64,000 bases of DNA from CAYXGZ01 sp964464755 (GTDB lineage: Bacteria > Planctomycetota > MHYJ01 > JACPRB01): NCBI GenBank assembly GCA_964464755.1, contig CAYXGZ010000007.1, forward strand, positions 14,899-78,898, in the 5' to 3' direction. Below, in pieces: positions 23,415 to 33,164 of this stretch (position 1 is its first letter; every line of letters starts with the position of its first letter). The notes beneath the pieces were generated by a model. It was not told where the DNA came from and made no database searches. It was given only the letters and a program-made list of their open reading frames with translations. Made by a program: the position numbers and the translations under genes.

Positions 23415-26291
23415 GTGACTCCGGATCGCAAGCCCCCCTCGCCGCTCAAGGGCCGGACGCCGCCGGATTCCGACGGCCCGGGAAGGTCCTCCTTCGGCCG
23501 CTACGTCCAGCCCGAGAAGCTGGGGGCGGGCGGCATGGGGGAAGTCTGGAAGGCCTGGGATCCCGAGCTCCAGCGCTGGGTGGCCCTCAAGTTCCTCAGG
23601 GGATCCGACGGCCCGGAGATCGCGCGCTTCCAGCGGGAGGCCCGGATCGCCGCCGGGCTGGCCCACCCGAACATCGCGGCCATCTACGAAGTCGGGCAGG
23701 CGGACGGACGTCACTTCCTCGCGATGCAGCTGGTCGCCGGTACGACGCTGCGCCCCCTCGCGAAGGGGGATCCCCGGCTCCTGGCAGGCCTGCTCCGGGA
23801 CGCCGCCCGGGCCGTCCACCACGCGCACCGCCAGGGCGTGGTGCACCGCGACCTGAAGCCCGACAACCTCATGGTCGAGGACGGCCGCCTCTTCGTGATG
23901 GACTTCGGGCTGGCCCGGCCGGCCGAGGGCGCCTCCGATCTCTCGGCCAGCGGCGCCATCCTGGGAACCCCGGCGTACATGCCGCCCGAACAGGCCCGGG
24001 GGGACCGGGTCGACGCCCGCTCCGACGTCTACGCGCTGGGGGCCACCCTCTACGAGCTGCTCTCGGGACGCAAGCCGATCCAGGGGCGCACCGTGATGGA
24101 GACGTTGCAGCGGATCCAGGACCAGGAGCCCGGGCCGCTGCGGGGGACGGACCCGGAGCTGGCGACGATCGTCGCGAAGTGCCTCGAGAAGGATCCGGCC
24201 CGGCGCTACCCCGACGCGGCGGAACTGGCCGACGACCTGGACCGCTGGCTCCGGGGCGAGGCCATCCTGGCCCGGGGGGCCTCCCCGGGATACCGGGCGC
24301 TGAAGTTCCTCCGGCGGCGGAAGCTCGCGCTGGCGGCGCTGGGGGCGGCCGCCATCGCCGCCGTGCTCCTCCCGATGTGGATCTCCTCGCGGCGGGAGGC
24401 GGGTACCGCCCGGGACGCCCTCGACGAGGCGAGGCGCCTGCTCCCCCTGCAGGGGGAGCTCGAGCGCCTGGAGTTGAACGCCCACGTCCCCGGGTTCCGC
24501 CTCGCGGACGAGGACTTCGCCCGGTACGAGCGATTGGTGGCGGAGCTTCGCCGGGCCCGGCCCGGCGCGAAGGCCCAGCACCTCATCGGCCGGCTCCTGG
24601 AGACGCTGGCGGATTCCCCCGGGGCGGAGGCGGCCTACCAGGCCGCGCTGGCGGCGGACCCCGGGCACGGGGAAAGCGCCGTGGCCCTGGCGCGGATGGC
24701 CGTCGAGGGCGCGTTCCTGGACGCGGGGGTGAGGTACGACGATCCCTACTGGATCGCCCAGGTCGCGGCCCGACGCACGGAGGCCGAGTCGCGCCTGGCC
24801 CGGGCCCTGGACAGCCTCCAGGGGGAATCCCGGGACCTGGACAAGGCCCGCGCGCTCCTCCTCATCATCCGGAACAAGGGCGGCTCCACCCCGGTCGACC
24901 TTTCGGCCTACGTGGCCAAGTGGGCGGGCAAACCCTTGGGCGAGGAATTCCTCCTCCTGGACGGGTCCCAGCGCGGACGGGCCGACCTCATGGAGAAGGC
25001 GTGCTCCGGGATGCCGTCGCATCCCGCCAGCCTCACCCTGTATGCCTCCCAGCTGCGTTCCAACCCGGATCTGTCGCTGAAGCACCTGGACAGGGCCTTG
25101 CAGGTCAACCCACGCTACTGGCCCGCGGCGCTGTTCCGGGCCATCCTCCGGAATCTCCGGGAGGATCGGGCGGGCGCCGTCGCGGATTACCGGACCGTGC
25201 TCCGGTGGAATCCCCGGTACCTGCCGGCCCGGTGGGGCCTCCTGAGCTGCCTGTCCTCGATACCGGACTACCCCGCGCTCGAGCAGGAAGTCCGGGGGGC
25301 GCTGGACATCGAGCCGGAGAACCCGACGACGCTCATGCACCGGATCACGCTGGAGCGGCACCGGGGCCGGCTGGAGATCGTGAAGGAGATCACGGAGGGC
25401 ATCCTCCGGCGCCATCCGGACTTCGCCCCCGCGCTCATGGAACGGGGCCGCGCGGCCATGAACCGCGGGGAATGGGCCGCGGCTTGCGCGGACTTCGAGG
25501 CGGCCATCCGGTCGGATCCCTCGGAGGCCGGCCCGCACCACTACCGGGGCTGGACGAAGTTCCGCCAAGGGGACATCCCCGGGGCGCTGGAGGACCTGGA
25601 CACGGCGATCCGGATGGACCCCCGGCTCGCCGAGTCCCGGTACGCCCGCGCCTTTGTCTTCCGCCACCTGGAGCGCTGGAAGGAAGCCCTCGCGGACTGC
25701 ACCGAGGCCCTCCGGCTGAAGCCCTCCTACCCCGGCGCGCTGGAGATCCGCGGCCAGGTGCACCTGGCCCTCGGGAACCTGGCCCAGGCGGAGGCCGACT
25801 ACACGAAGCTCATCGAGATCCAGCCCGAGGGGCCGGTGGGGTGGACGGGACGCGCGCGGGTGCTGGAGCGGACCGGCCACCGGGCCGACGCGATGGTCCA
25901 CCTCGAGCGGGCGCTCCGGGTGAAGCCCGACCACGTGGAGGCCCTCTGCCTCCGGGCCACCCTGCGCGCCTCCGCCGGCGACCTCCCGGGGTGCCTGGCG
26001 GACTTCGAGGCCGCGATCCGGGCCGAGCCCGGGGACCCGAACGTCCGCCACAGCCGGGCGAACGTGCTGTTCCAGCTCGGGAGGTTCGCCGAGTCGCTTC
26101 CGGACTACGACGAGACCCTCCGGCTCCACCCGGGCCGCGTCGAGGCGCTGCTGGAACGGGGCCGGGTGCACGCCGCGCTGCAGCACGTCGCCGAGGCCCG
26201 CCGGGATCTCGAGGCCTTCCTGCGGGCGGCGCCCCGCGACCACCCCCAGCGGCCGGAGGCCTCCCGGGCGCTGGCGGCCCTGCCGCGCTGA
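23415..26291 (+). CDS. Transmembrane serine/threonine kinase with TPR repeats
   Basis: 958 residues from GTG. Kinase domain about 29-275: glycine loop GAGGMGEVW, catalytic Lys 59 in VALKF, HRDLKPDN (Asp 146), DFG 163-165 and GTPAYMPPEQ are all intact. A membrane helix follows (about 300-320). The outer part is at least ten TPR units (ALADCTEALRLKPSYPGALEIRG type). Such Hanks-type kinases with TPR ectodomains are abundant in Planctomycetota. The messenger is probably leaderless. Targets unknown. Confidence 0.9.
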   Translation: MTPDRKPPSPLKGRTPPDSDGPGRSSFGRYVQPEKLGAGGMGEVWKAWDPELQRWVALKFLRGSDGPEIARFQREARIAAGLAHPNIAAIYEVGQADGRHFLAMQLVAGTTLRPLAKGDPRLLAGLLRDAARAVHHAHRQGVVHRDLKPDNLMVEDGRLFVMDFGLARPAEGASDLSASGAILGTPAYMPPEQARGDRVDARSDVYALGATLYELLSGRKPIQGRTVMETLQRIQDQEPGPLRGTDPELATIVAKCLEKDPARRYPDAAELADDLDRWLRGEAILARGASPGYRALKFLRRRKLALAALGAAAIAAVLLPMWISSRREAGTARDALDEARRLLPLQGELERLELNAHVPGFRLADEDFARYERLVAELRRARPGAKAQHLIGRLLETLADSPGAEAAYQAALAADPGHGESAVALARMAVEGAFLDAGVRYDDPYWIAQVAARRTEAESRLARALDSLQGESRDLDKARALLLIIRNKGGSTPVDLSAYVAKWAGKPLGEEFLLLDGSQRGRADLMEKACSGMPSHPASLTLYASQLRSNPDLSLKHLDRALQVNPRYWPAALFRAILRNLREDRAGAVADYRTVLRWNPRYLPARWGLLSCLSSIPDYPALEQEVRGALDIEPENPTTLMHRITLERHRGRLEIVKEITEGILRRHPDFAPALMERGRAAMNRGEWAAACADFEAAIRSDPSEAGPHHYRGWTKFRQGDIPGALEDLDTAIRMDPRLAESRYARAFVFRHLERWKEALADCTEALRLKPSYPGALEIRGQVHLALGNLAQAEADYTKLIEIQPEGPVGWTGRARVLERTGHRADAMVHLERALRVKPDHVEALCLRATLRASAGDLPGCLADFEAAIRAEPGDPNVRHSRANVLFQLGRFAESLPDYDETLRLHPGRVEALLERGRVHAALQHVAEARRDLEAFLRAAPRDHPQRPEASRALAALPR

Positions 26292-26351
26292 CGTCCCTTG
26301 CGGGCCGACGGGCGAGCCCCTTATAGTCCCTCCTTCACTCACGGGGGGTCC

Positions 26352-27533
26352 ATGCATCGTTCCGGAACGGCCGCCGCGATCCTGCTCCTGCTGGCCGGCA
26401 CCGCCTCGGCCCAGGACCAGCAGCTCGGCGCGCGAACCAAGGCGATGGGCGGCAGCTACACCGCGTTCGAGGACGACCCGGTCTCGATCTGGCTGAACCC
26501 CGCCGGCATCGCCACGCAGCCGTCCTCCGCCGCGATCGCGTACCAGACCTACACGACCTACCCGCTGCACCGGAAGGACGACTTCGGCGTCGTCACGTTC
26601 TCCGCCGAGGCGGAGACGACGCTCGTGGACCCCGCGCTGCTGCCGTCGTACGTCGGCATGGTGCTCAGCCTGGGCTCGACGGAGTCCCCCTGGGCGCTCG
26701 GCCTCTGCTACGCGAGGCCCTACGTGCTGAACTACAGCTTCGACCAGGTCAGCGACCCCTTCCAGACCACCTTCACGGCCGACAGCAACATGCAGGAGTC
26801 GTTCAGCCGCTTCCGGGCGGCGCTCGCCAAGGACTTCCGCTTTTCGGAGCCCGGCGCGTCGACCTGGTTCACGCACCTCTCGGTGGGGATCGGCCTCGAC
26901 GCGGGCTTCGAGCGCTGGGAGTTCAGCGGGACGGAGAACGTCACCGACAACGCGACCTCGTACGGCGCGGGCTTCGGGCTGCTCCTGGGCCTCTACGACA
27001 ACACCGAGGACCTCAAGTTCAACCTCGGCCTGGCCTACGCGACGGGCATCGAGTACTCGTTCAGCATCGACCCCGACATCTTCCCCGCCTTCGACATGCC
27101 CGCGCAGCTGAACGTCGGCGCCACGGCCTACCTCCTCAAGGGCCTGCCCCTGCGCATCACGCTGGACTTCCAGTTCATCTCCTGGAGCGAGGTCGCGGTC
27201 GATCCCACCTTCGCGGGCCAGCCCGGCTTCGAGGACTCCTTCAACTACTCGCTGGGCCTCGAGTACCGGGTCGCCGCGGGCGCGGGCGTGTCGCTCTACC
27301 CCCGCCTGGGCTTCCGCCACTTCGACGCGCCCTGGGAGGACAAGGACGACCTGCCGGTGACCGGCAACTACCGGCTCGTGCTCGACACGAAGGCCGAGGC
27401 CTTCAACGTGACCACGCTCGGCCTGGGCCTCTCGTGGACGGGCGAGGGCGGCAAGAGCAAGACGGTCAACTTCGCCCTCGAGGTCGGGGGCGACTCCTAC
27501 AACTGGGCGCTGGACTACACGTTCGAGCTTTGA
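26352..27533 (+). CDS. Outer-membrane beta-barrel protein
   Basis: 393 residues with a signal peptide ending in AXA (GTASAQ). The early block GARTKAMGGSYTAFEDDPVSIWLNPAGIA is characteristic of FadL/OmpP1- and PorV-like barrels, followed by alternating strands and a final aromatic-rich segment ending in F-E-L. It probably sits in the outer membrane as a channel or assembly partner. GGGGGG precedes ATG; TATAGT lies 14 bases upstream. The next gene follows after 13 bases. Confidence 0.75.
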   Translation: MHRSGTAAAILLLLAGTASAQDQQLGARTKAMGGSYTAFEDDPVSIWLNPAGIATQPSSAAIAYQTYTTYPLHRKDDFGVVTFSAEAETTLVDPALLPSYVGMVLSLGSTESPWALGLCYARPYVLNYSFDQVSDPFQTTFTADSNMQESFSRFRAALAKDFRFSEPGASTWFTHLSVGIGLDAGFERWEFSGTENVTDNATSYGAGFGLLLGLYDNTEDLKFNLGLAYATGIEYSFSIDPDIFPAFDMPAQLNVGATAYLLKGLPLRITLDFQFISWSEVAVDPTFAGQPGFEDSFNYSLGLEYRVAAGAGVSLYPRLGFRHFDAPWEDKDDLPVTGNYRLVLDTKAEAFNVTTLGLGLSWTGEGGKSKTVNFALEVGGDSYNWALDYTFEL

Positions 27534-27546
27534 TCCGGAGGTTTCC

Positions 27547-28929
27547 GTGCGCATCCGCTCCTGGTTCCGGAAGGCCGCGCTGCTCGCGTCGGGCGCGGCG
27601 CTGCTGACCGCGTCGACCTGCGAGGGCAACATCGACGAGGGAGGCACCGTCCCGAGCACGACCTTCCGCGTCTCGGTGAAACCCTTCGGCGAGGAGGCGA
27701 CCGGCGGCGACAGCCTCAACGCGTCGATCTCCGCCGACGGGCGCTTCGTCGCCTTCGAATCCGACGCGACGAACCTGGTCCCCGGCGACACGAACGGGTT
27801 CCGGGACATCTTCGTGAAGGACCGCGCGACGGGCGCGATCGAGAACCTGACGCTGCTGACGGAGATCGGGGAGTTCGAGCCCCGGCCGCACGACTGCTTC
27901 AACCCGCACATCTCGGCCGACGGGCGTTACGTCGCCTTCGAGACCCGCGGCCAGATCGGCGGCGGGCCGCTGCCGGGCAGCGTGCACGCGACGCGGAACA
28001 TCTACGTCAAGGACCGCACGGTCCCGGGCTACGCCTACATCCGGGTCGTCGACTACATGTGGCCGGACGCGGACTGCAACAACCCCTCGATCTCCGCCGA
28101 CGGCCGCTACGTCGCCTTCGAGACGACCTCGACCAACCTGGAGGACGCCCTCGGCACGCCGTTCGGCAATCCCGGCGGCAACGCCCAGGTCTACGTCGCG
28201 GACCTCTCCACGACGCCGCCCGCGGTGACGCTCGTGTCCCGGGGCAGCGCCTCCGCGACGACCTTCGCGAACGACTACTGCCAGCGGTCCCGGATCTCCT
28301 CGGACGGGAACTTCGTGGCCTTCGACACGACCGCGAACAACCTGGCCGCGCTGGATCCCGGCACGGACTTCAACTCGGACATCTACGTCGGGACGCGGAC
28401 CGGCGCGCCCTGCACGCTGGCCTCGGTGCAGACCGGCGGCGCGGTGAAGGCCGCGTCCTTCTGCCAGCGGCCCGCGATCTCCGCCGACGGCCGCTACGTC
28501 GTCTTCCACGGCAGCGACAGCGCCGGCCTCGTGGCCGGGGTGACCCTGGACGCCGTGTACGTCCGGGACCGGACGGCCAACACCACGGTGCTGGCCGCGC
28601 TCGAGCCGGGCTACACGAGCTTCATCATCTTCGCGATCGACGCGCTCGGGATCTCGGACGACGGGCGCATCGTCTCGTACAGCACCAACCGGATCCAGGG
28701 CCCCTACCCCGGCACCTTCCACCGGCAGATCTACGTGGTGGACCTCGCCACGGGCGTGATCCAGCGCGCGTCGGAGACGCCGTCGGGCGCCCAGGCGACG
28801 CGCGACTGCACGGAGGCCGTCCTGTCCGCCGACGGCCGCTGGGTCGCCTGGGCCACGGTGGCCGCCGACCTCGTCGTGGACGACTTCAACGGCCTCAACG
28901 ACGTCTACATCCGCGGGCCCCTGAGGTAG
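27547..28929 (+). CDS. Lipoprotein with TolB-like WD40/PD40 propeller
   Basis: 460 residues from GTG with CCGGAGG upstream. A hydrophobic N-terminus with Cys near residue 25 suggests a lipoprotein. At least six repeats of the type ISADGRYVAFET..TNL with D-I-F-V-K-D-R-A-T-G follow, the PD40/TolB-like beta-propeller signature. It probably forms a periplasmic or surface propeller. It lies in a row with the outer-membrane barrel gene upstream and the FHA-trypsin gene downstream. Confidence 0.75.
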   Translation: MRIRSWFRKAALLASGAALLTASTCEGNIDEGGTVPSTTFRVSVKPFGEEATGGDSLNASISADGRFVAFESDATNLVPGDTNGFRDIFVKDRATGAIENLTLLTEIGEFEPRPHDCFNPHISADGRYVAFETRGQIGGGPLPGSVHATRNIYVKDRTVPGYAYIRVVDYMWPDADCNNPSISADGRYVAFETTSTNLEDALGTPFGNPGGNAQVYVADLSTTPPAVTLVSRGSASATTFANDYCQRSRISSDGNFVAFDTTANNLAALDPGTDFNSDIYVGTRTGAPCTLASVQTGGAVKAASFCQRPAISADGRYVVFHGSDSAGLVAGVTLDAVYVRDRTANTTVLAALEPGYTSFIIFAIDALGISDDGRIVSYSTNRIQGPYPGTFHRQIYVVDLATGVIQRASETPSGAQATRDCTEAVLSADGRWVAWATVAADLVVDDFNGLNDVYIRGPLR

Positions 28930-28935
28930 CTTCCC

Positions 28936-30741
28936 ATGGCGCTCCGCCTCCGCTTCCTCGACGGCCCCCGCGCGGGGCACGTGCTGGAGTACGGGGACGA
29001 GATCGAGCGCGTCGTCCTGGGCCGCGACCCGCAGCGCTGCCGCGTCGTCTTCCCCGCCGACCAGGTCGTCGTCGGCCGCGAGCACGTCGCCCTGCGCCGG
29101 GAGCTGGGCCGCTACCGCCTCGTGCTCAACGCCAAGGACCCCGTGTTCGTCGGGAGGAGTCCCGCGAAGGACGACCAGGAGCTCGAGTCGCCGGCCGAGA
29201 TCCAGCTCGGCGTGAACGGGCCGCGGCTGATCATCGAGACGCTCGGCAACTCGGAGCTGCCCGAGACGATGCGCCGGACCGACCGGATCCCCGGCCCCGC
29301 TCCCGGTCGGGACACCATGGTGCGCGGCCTCGACCGGGGCCTGCGCCGGACCCGGGCGATCACGATCGCGGCCATCGCCGTGCTGACGCTCGGCCTCCTC
29401 GCCGTCGCGGGGGTCGCGGGCGCGGGCTGGTGGTCCTCCCACCAGAGGCTCAAGGAGCTGGACCGCGCGCAGTCGGCGACGATCCGCGAGCTGAAGGACC
29501 GGATGCAGGCGCTGCGGGAGAAGATCCAGCCCCGGATCTCCGAGGCGCTCGCGAAGGCCTCGCCCTCCGTGTACCTCGTCGTGATCCGGGACGCGAAGGG
29601 CCACGAGGTCGGGGCCGCGACGGCCTGGGTCGTGGGCGAGGGGGTGCTGGCGACCAACGCGCACGTCGCCGACCTCTACGCGAAGGCGGTGCCCGAGGGC
29701 GGCAGGCTCCTCGTGCGCTCGAACGCGGCGGCGCCGGTCGACTTCACCGTGACGAAAGCCGAGCTGCACCCGGGGTACTCGGAGTTCCAGCAGATCTGGA
29801 CGGACTACAAGCCGGGCAAGGACTCGCTGGGCCCCACGCTCGAGCAGCTCCAGCAGGTCAGCGCCTGCGACATCGGGCTGCTCCACGTCGAGGCGGCCGC
29901 GGGGCTGGCCCCGCCGCTGCCGCTGGCGGATCCGCAGACGATCGAGGCGCTCGCCGCGGGCGACGTCGTGGGTTACGTCGGCTACCCGATGGAGTCGATG
30001 GCGCTCGGCGGGGTGAACGTGAAGCAGCCGACGCCGCAGATGCAGGTCGGCAACGTCACGGCCGTCACGGACTTCTTCCTCATGAAGTCGACGGGCGACG
30101 GGCAGCTCGTGCAGAACTCCCTGCCGATCCTGGGCGGGGCCAGCGGCAGCCCGATCCTCGACGCGGCCGGCCGGGTCGTGGCCCTGGTCAGCGCGGCGAA
30201 CCTGACGCTGGACGCGTCGGGCACGAAGCGGATCTCGACGGGATCCGGCGTGAACTTCGGCCAGCGCGCGGACCTCCTGCGGGAGCTGCTCGACGGCAAG
30301 GCGGCGCAGGCCCAGGAGGCGCGCTCGGCGCGCTGGAGGCGCGACATCACGCGCTTCGTATCGCTGCGAAACAAGCTCGTCGAGGTCCAGGTCGGCGCGT
30401 GGATGGAGGGCTTCCCGGGCCGGACCCCGACGCGGGTCGCCAAGGAGAGCGGGCCGACGGCGTCCGAGCACAGGCCGGGGACTTGGACCTGGTCGAAGGT
30501 CCTCGAGCTCAAGGGCGACTGCCTCGTGGTGGCGGTGAGCGGGGCCGACTCGCCGGTGAGCCTCTACGCCTTCGACGCGGCGGGCGGGTCGTGGAGCGAC
30601 GAGCACCTGCTGGCCTCGGACGTGGCGACGGCGTGGTACTCGGTGATTTCGTTCCCCGCGGGCGGGAAGGTGGACCTCGTGGTCGCCTCGGCCGTGAAGG
30701 ACGTCCCGGTGACGATCCACGTCTACCGGGCGGGGCACTAG
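28936..30741 (+). CDS. FHA-domain membrane protein with trypsin-like protease domain
   Basis: 601 residues. The N-terminal ~100 residues are FHA-like (LGRDPQRCRVVFP, VGREHVALRRELGRYRL). A membrane helix (about 140-165) and a coiled stretch follow. The C-terminal part is a chymotrypsin-fold protease with TNAHV (His), ACDIGLL (Asp) and GGASGSP (Ser) all present. FHA domains bind phosphothreonine, so it may link the nearby kinases to proteolysis across the membrane; that is inference. It is convergent with the following kinase gene (4-base overlap). Confidence 0.75.
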   Translation: MALRLRFLDGPRAGHVLEYGDEIERVVLGRDPQRCRVVFPADQVVVGREHVALRRELGRYRLVLNAKDPVFVGRSPAKDDQELESPAEIQLGVNGPRLIIETLGNSELPETMRRTDRIPGPAPGRDTMVRGLDRGLRRTRAITIAAIAVLTLGLLAVAGVAGAGWWSSHQRLKELDRAQSATIRELKDRMQALREKIQPRISEALAKASPSVYLVVIRDAKGHEVGAATAWVVGEGVLATNAHVADLYAKAVPEGGRLLVRSNAAAPVDFTVTKAELHPGYSEFQQIWTDYKPGKDSLGPTLEQLQQVSACDIGLLHVEAAAGLAPPLPLADPQTIEALAAGDVVGYVGYPMESMALGGVNVKQPTPQMQVGNVTAVTDFFLMKSTGDGQLVQNSLPILGGASGSPILDAAGRVVALVSAANLTLDASGTKRISTGSGVNFGQRADLLRELLDGKAAQAQEARSARWRRDITRFVSLRNKLVEVQVGAWMEGFPGRTPTRVAKESGPTASEHRPGTWTWSKVLELKGDCLVVAVSGADSPVSLYAFDAAGGSWSDEHLLASDVATAWYSVISFPAGGKVDLVVASAVKDVPVTIHVYRAGH

Positions 30742-33164
30742 TTCTCGTCGGCCAGGCGCCTCGCCTTCTCGAGCGCGGCCGCCACCCCCGGCAGCGCGAC
30801 CACGCGCTCGAGGTCGGACGCCGCCTTCCGGGCCAGCGCGCGGCGGGCCTCGCCCGGCCCGGCCGCGTCGGCGAGCTTGAGCGCGAGCTTGCCCCGCGCC
30901 GCGTAGCCCTCGCGGCAGGAGTCGTCCAGGCGGATCGCGGCGTCGAAGTCCGCCACGGCCTCCGCGGTCCGGCCCTGGAGCTGGTGCACGTGGCCGCGGC
31001 CCACGTGGGCCAGCGGGATGCGGCGCTCGACGCCCGCCGTGTAGTCCTGCATGGCCTCCGGGAGCCGGTTCATCTGCAGGAGGATGTTGCCCCGGTTGAC
31101 CCGGAACATCCCGTCGGCGGGATCGGCCTTCACGGCCGCGTCCGCGTCGACGAGGGCCTCCTCGAGCCGGCCCTGCTGGCGGAGGACCGACGCCCGCATG
31201 CTGCGGACCATCGCGACGCCGGGGGCCAGGCGCACAGCCTCGTCGAAGTCGGCCCGGGCGTCGTCGAGCCGGCCGAGGGCCATCCGGACCGCGCCCCGGT
31301 TCTGGCGGTACGACCACTCCCGGGGCTCGAGCTCGACGGCCTCGTCGAACGCGGCCAGGGCGTCCGTCGCGCGCCCGAGCCGGACCAGGGCGATCGCCCG
31401 GGCGGAGACCCAGGGCGCGGGGCGGCGGACGCGCAGCGCGGCGTCGAGGCGCTCGAGGCCGGCGGCGGGCTCGCCCGCCCAGAGCCGGGCCTGGCCCGCG
31501 AAGTACGCGGCCTCGGCGTCGCCGGGGTAGGCCGCGAGGTAGCGGTCGAAGCCCTCGCCCGCCTCCTTCGCCCGGCCCAGGGCCAGGAGCTCGAGGGCCT
31601 CGAGGAGGGCGAGCGCGTCGGCGTCCGCCCGCGGGGCGGCCCGGGCCGCGCGGAGGTCCCGCGTCCAGCGGACGCGGCTGGCCTCCTGCTCGGGCGACTC
31701 GGTCGGGAGGCCCTCCTCGGACTTCCCGGCGACGGAGAAGCGCTGCCCCGCCCCGGCGAAGTAGTCCTCGAGGCCCGCGCGGGCCCGGCCGGCCAGCGCG
31801 ACGAAGCAGGCCGGGTCGAGCTCGAGGGCCCGGTCCCACTCGCGCAGCGCCCCCGCGGCGTCCCCCGCCGCCCGGCGCGCCGCGCCCAGCAGGGCCCGGC
31901 CCTCGGGCCGCTCGTCGGTGCTCACGGCCAGCTCGGCGGCCGCAACGGCCTCCGCGGCCCGGCGGGCCAGCGGCCCGGGGCCAGCGCCGGACTCCCCCGC
32001 CGCCCGGCGGTAGCGCGACCAGGCCTCGTGCGCGGCGGCGTGGCGGTCCGCGGAGTCGCGCGGTCGCCGGTCGGGGGGGAGGCGGCGCTGCTCCTCCGCG
32101 CGGCGGCGGACCTCGGCGTCCGCCGCGGCCCTCCACGCGCCGACGCCCCAGGTCCCGGCGGCGACGGCGAGGACGAGCGCGGCCGCGACGAGGGCGGCGG
32201 CGGGGCGGCGGCGCAGGCCCCACCACGCGCGCAGCACCGTCGGCATCCGGCGCGCGAGCACGGGCTCGCCGACGAGGTGGCGCGCCAGCTCGTCGGCGAA
32301 CTCCCCGGCCGACGCGTAGCGGTCGCGCGGGTCCCGGGCCATCGCCTTGAGGCAGACCGTCTCGAGGTCGGCCGGGGCCGAGGGCTCCAGGCGGCGCGGG
32401 GGGACGGGCTCCTCGCGGAGGATGCGGTCGAAGATCTCGACGGCGGTCGCGCCCCGGAAGGGGGTGCGGCCCGCGAGGGACTCGTAGAGGATCACGCCGA
32501 GCGAGTAGACGTCGCTGCGCGGGCCGACGGCCGCGAGATCCCCCTTCACCTGCTCGGGGGCCATGTAGGCGGGCGTGCCGATGGCGGTGCGCGAGCGGGT
32601 GAGGCCGCGCTCCTCGTCGGCGACGCGGGCGAGGCCGAAGTCCGCGAGGCGCGGCTCGCCGTCCCGGTCCACGAGGATGTTCGCGGGCTTCACGTCGCGG
32701 TGGACGACGCCCTCGCGGTGGGCGTGGTCGAGGGCGCGGGCCGTCTTCTCGAGGAGGACGACGCGGGCCCGGAGCTCGGCGGGCGACTCGGGCGCCGGGA
32801 CGGCGTCGAGCGGCGGACCGTCGACGTGCTCCATGGCCAGGTAGCGGACCCCCGAGGCCTCGCCGACGTCGTAGACGCGGACGAGGTTCGGGTGCTGGAG
32901 GCGGGCGGCGGCCCGGCCCTCGCGGGCGAAGCGCTCGTCGAGGCCCGGCCCGGCGGCCGAGAGGACCTTGAGGGCGACGTCGCGGCCCAGCTCCGTGTCG
33001 CGGGCCCGGTAGACGACGCCCATGCCGCCGCGGCCGAGGAGCTCCTCGATGACGTAGCGGCCGAGGCGGGAGCCGGCCGTCAGCAGGCCCGGCGGCGCGG
33101 GGAGCTCCCCGAGCCCGAGGAAGTCCTTGAGCGCCTTCGCGCCGGGGTCGGTCAGTCCGCTCAT
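30738..33164 (-). CDS. Transmembrane serine/threonine kinase with TPR repeats, coupled to ECF sigma
   Basis: 808 residues. Kinase domain about 36-290 with GRGGMGVVY, Lys 66 in VALKV, HRDVKPAN (about 155-162), DFGLA and GTPAYMAPEQ, all intact. A membrane helix follows (about 325-345), then a long TPR region. Its ATG overlaps the sigma-factor stop (ATGA), so the two are translated together. ECF/kinase pairs of this form are typical of Planctomycetota, where kinase activity is thought to control the sigma factor. Confidence 0.9.
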   Translation of the reverse strand: MSGLTDPGAKALKDFLGLGELPAPPGLLTAGSRLGRYVIEELLGRGGMGVVYRARDTELGRDVALKVLSAAGPGLDERFAREGRAAARLQHPNLVRVYDVGEASGVRYLAMEHVDGPPLDAVPAPESPAELRARVVLLEKTARALDHAHREGVVHRDVKPANILVDRDGEPRLADFGLARVADEERGLTRSRTAIGTPAYMAPEQVKGDLAAVGPRSDVYSLGVILYESLAGRTPFRGATAVEIFDRILREEPVPPRRLEPSAPADLETVCLKAMARDPRDRYASAGEFADELARHLVGEPVLARRMPTVLRAWWGLRRRPAAALVAAALVLAVAAGTWGVGAWRAAADAEVRRRAEEQRRLPPDRRPRDSADRHAAAHEAWSRYRRAAGESGAGPGPLARRAAEAVAAAELAVSTDERPEGRALLGAARRAAGDAAGALREWDRALELDPACFVALAGRARAGLEDYFAGAGQRFSVAGKSEEGLPTESPEQEASRVRWTRDLRAARAAPRADADALALLEALELLALGRAKEAGEGFDRYLAAYPGDAEAAYFAGQARLWAGEPAAGLERLDAALRVRRPAPWVSARAIALVRLGRATDALAAFDEAVELEPREWSYRQNRGAVRMALGRLDDARADFDEAVRLAPGVAMVRSMRASVLRQQGRLEEALVDADAAVKADPADGMFRVNRGNILLQMNRLPEAMQDYTAGVERRIPLAHVGRGHVHQLQGRTAEAVADFDAAIRLDDSCREGYAARGKLALKLADAAGPGEARRALARKAASDLERVVALPGVAAALEKARRLADEN

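Noticed and set aside
27466..32226. Very long reverse-strand open frame across several genes
   Set aside because: High GC leaves few stop codons; the translation is Arg/Gly/Ala/Pro-rich low complexity, while the opposite strand carries clear domains.
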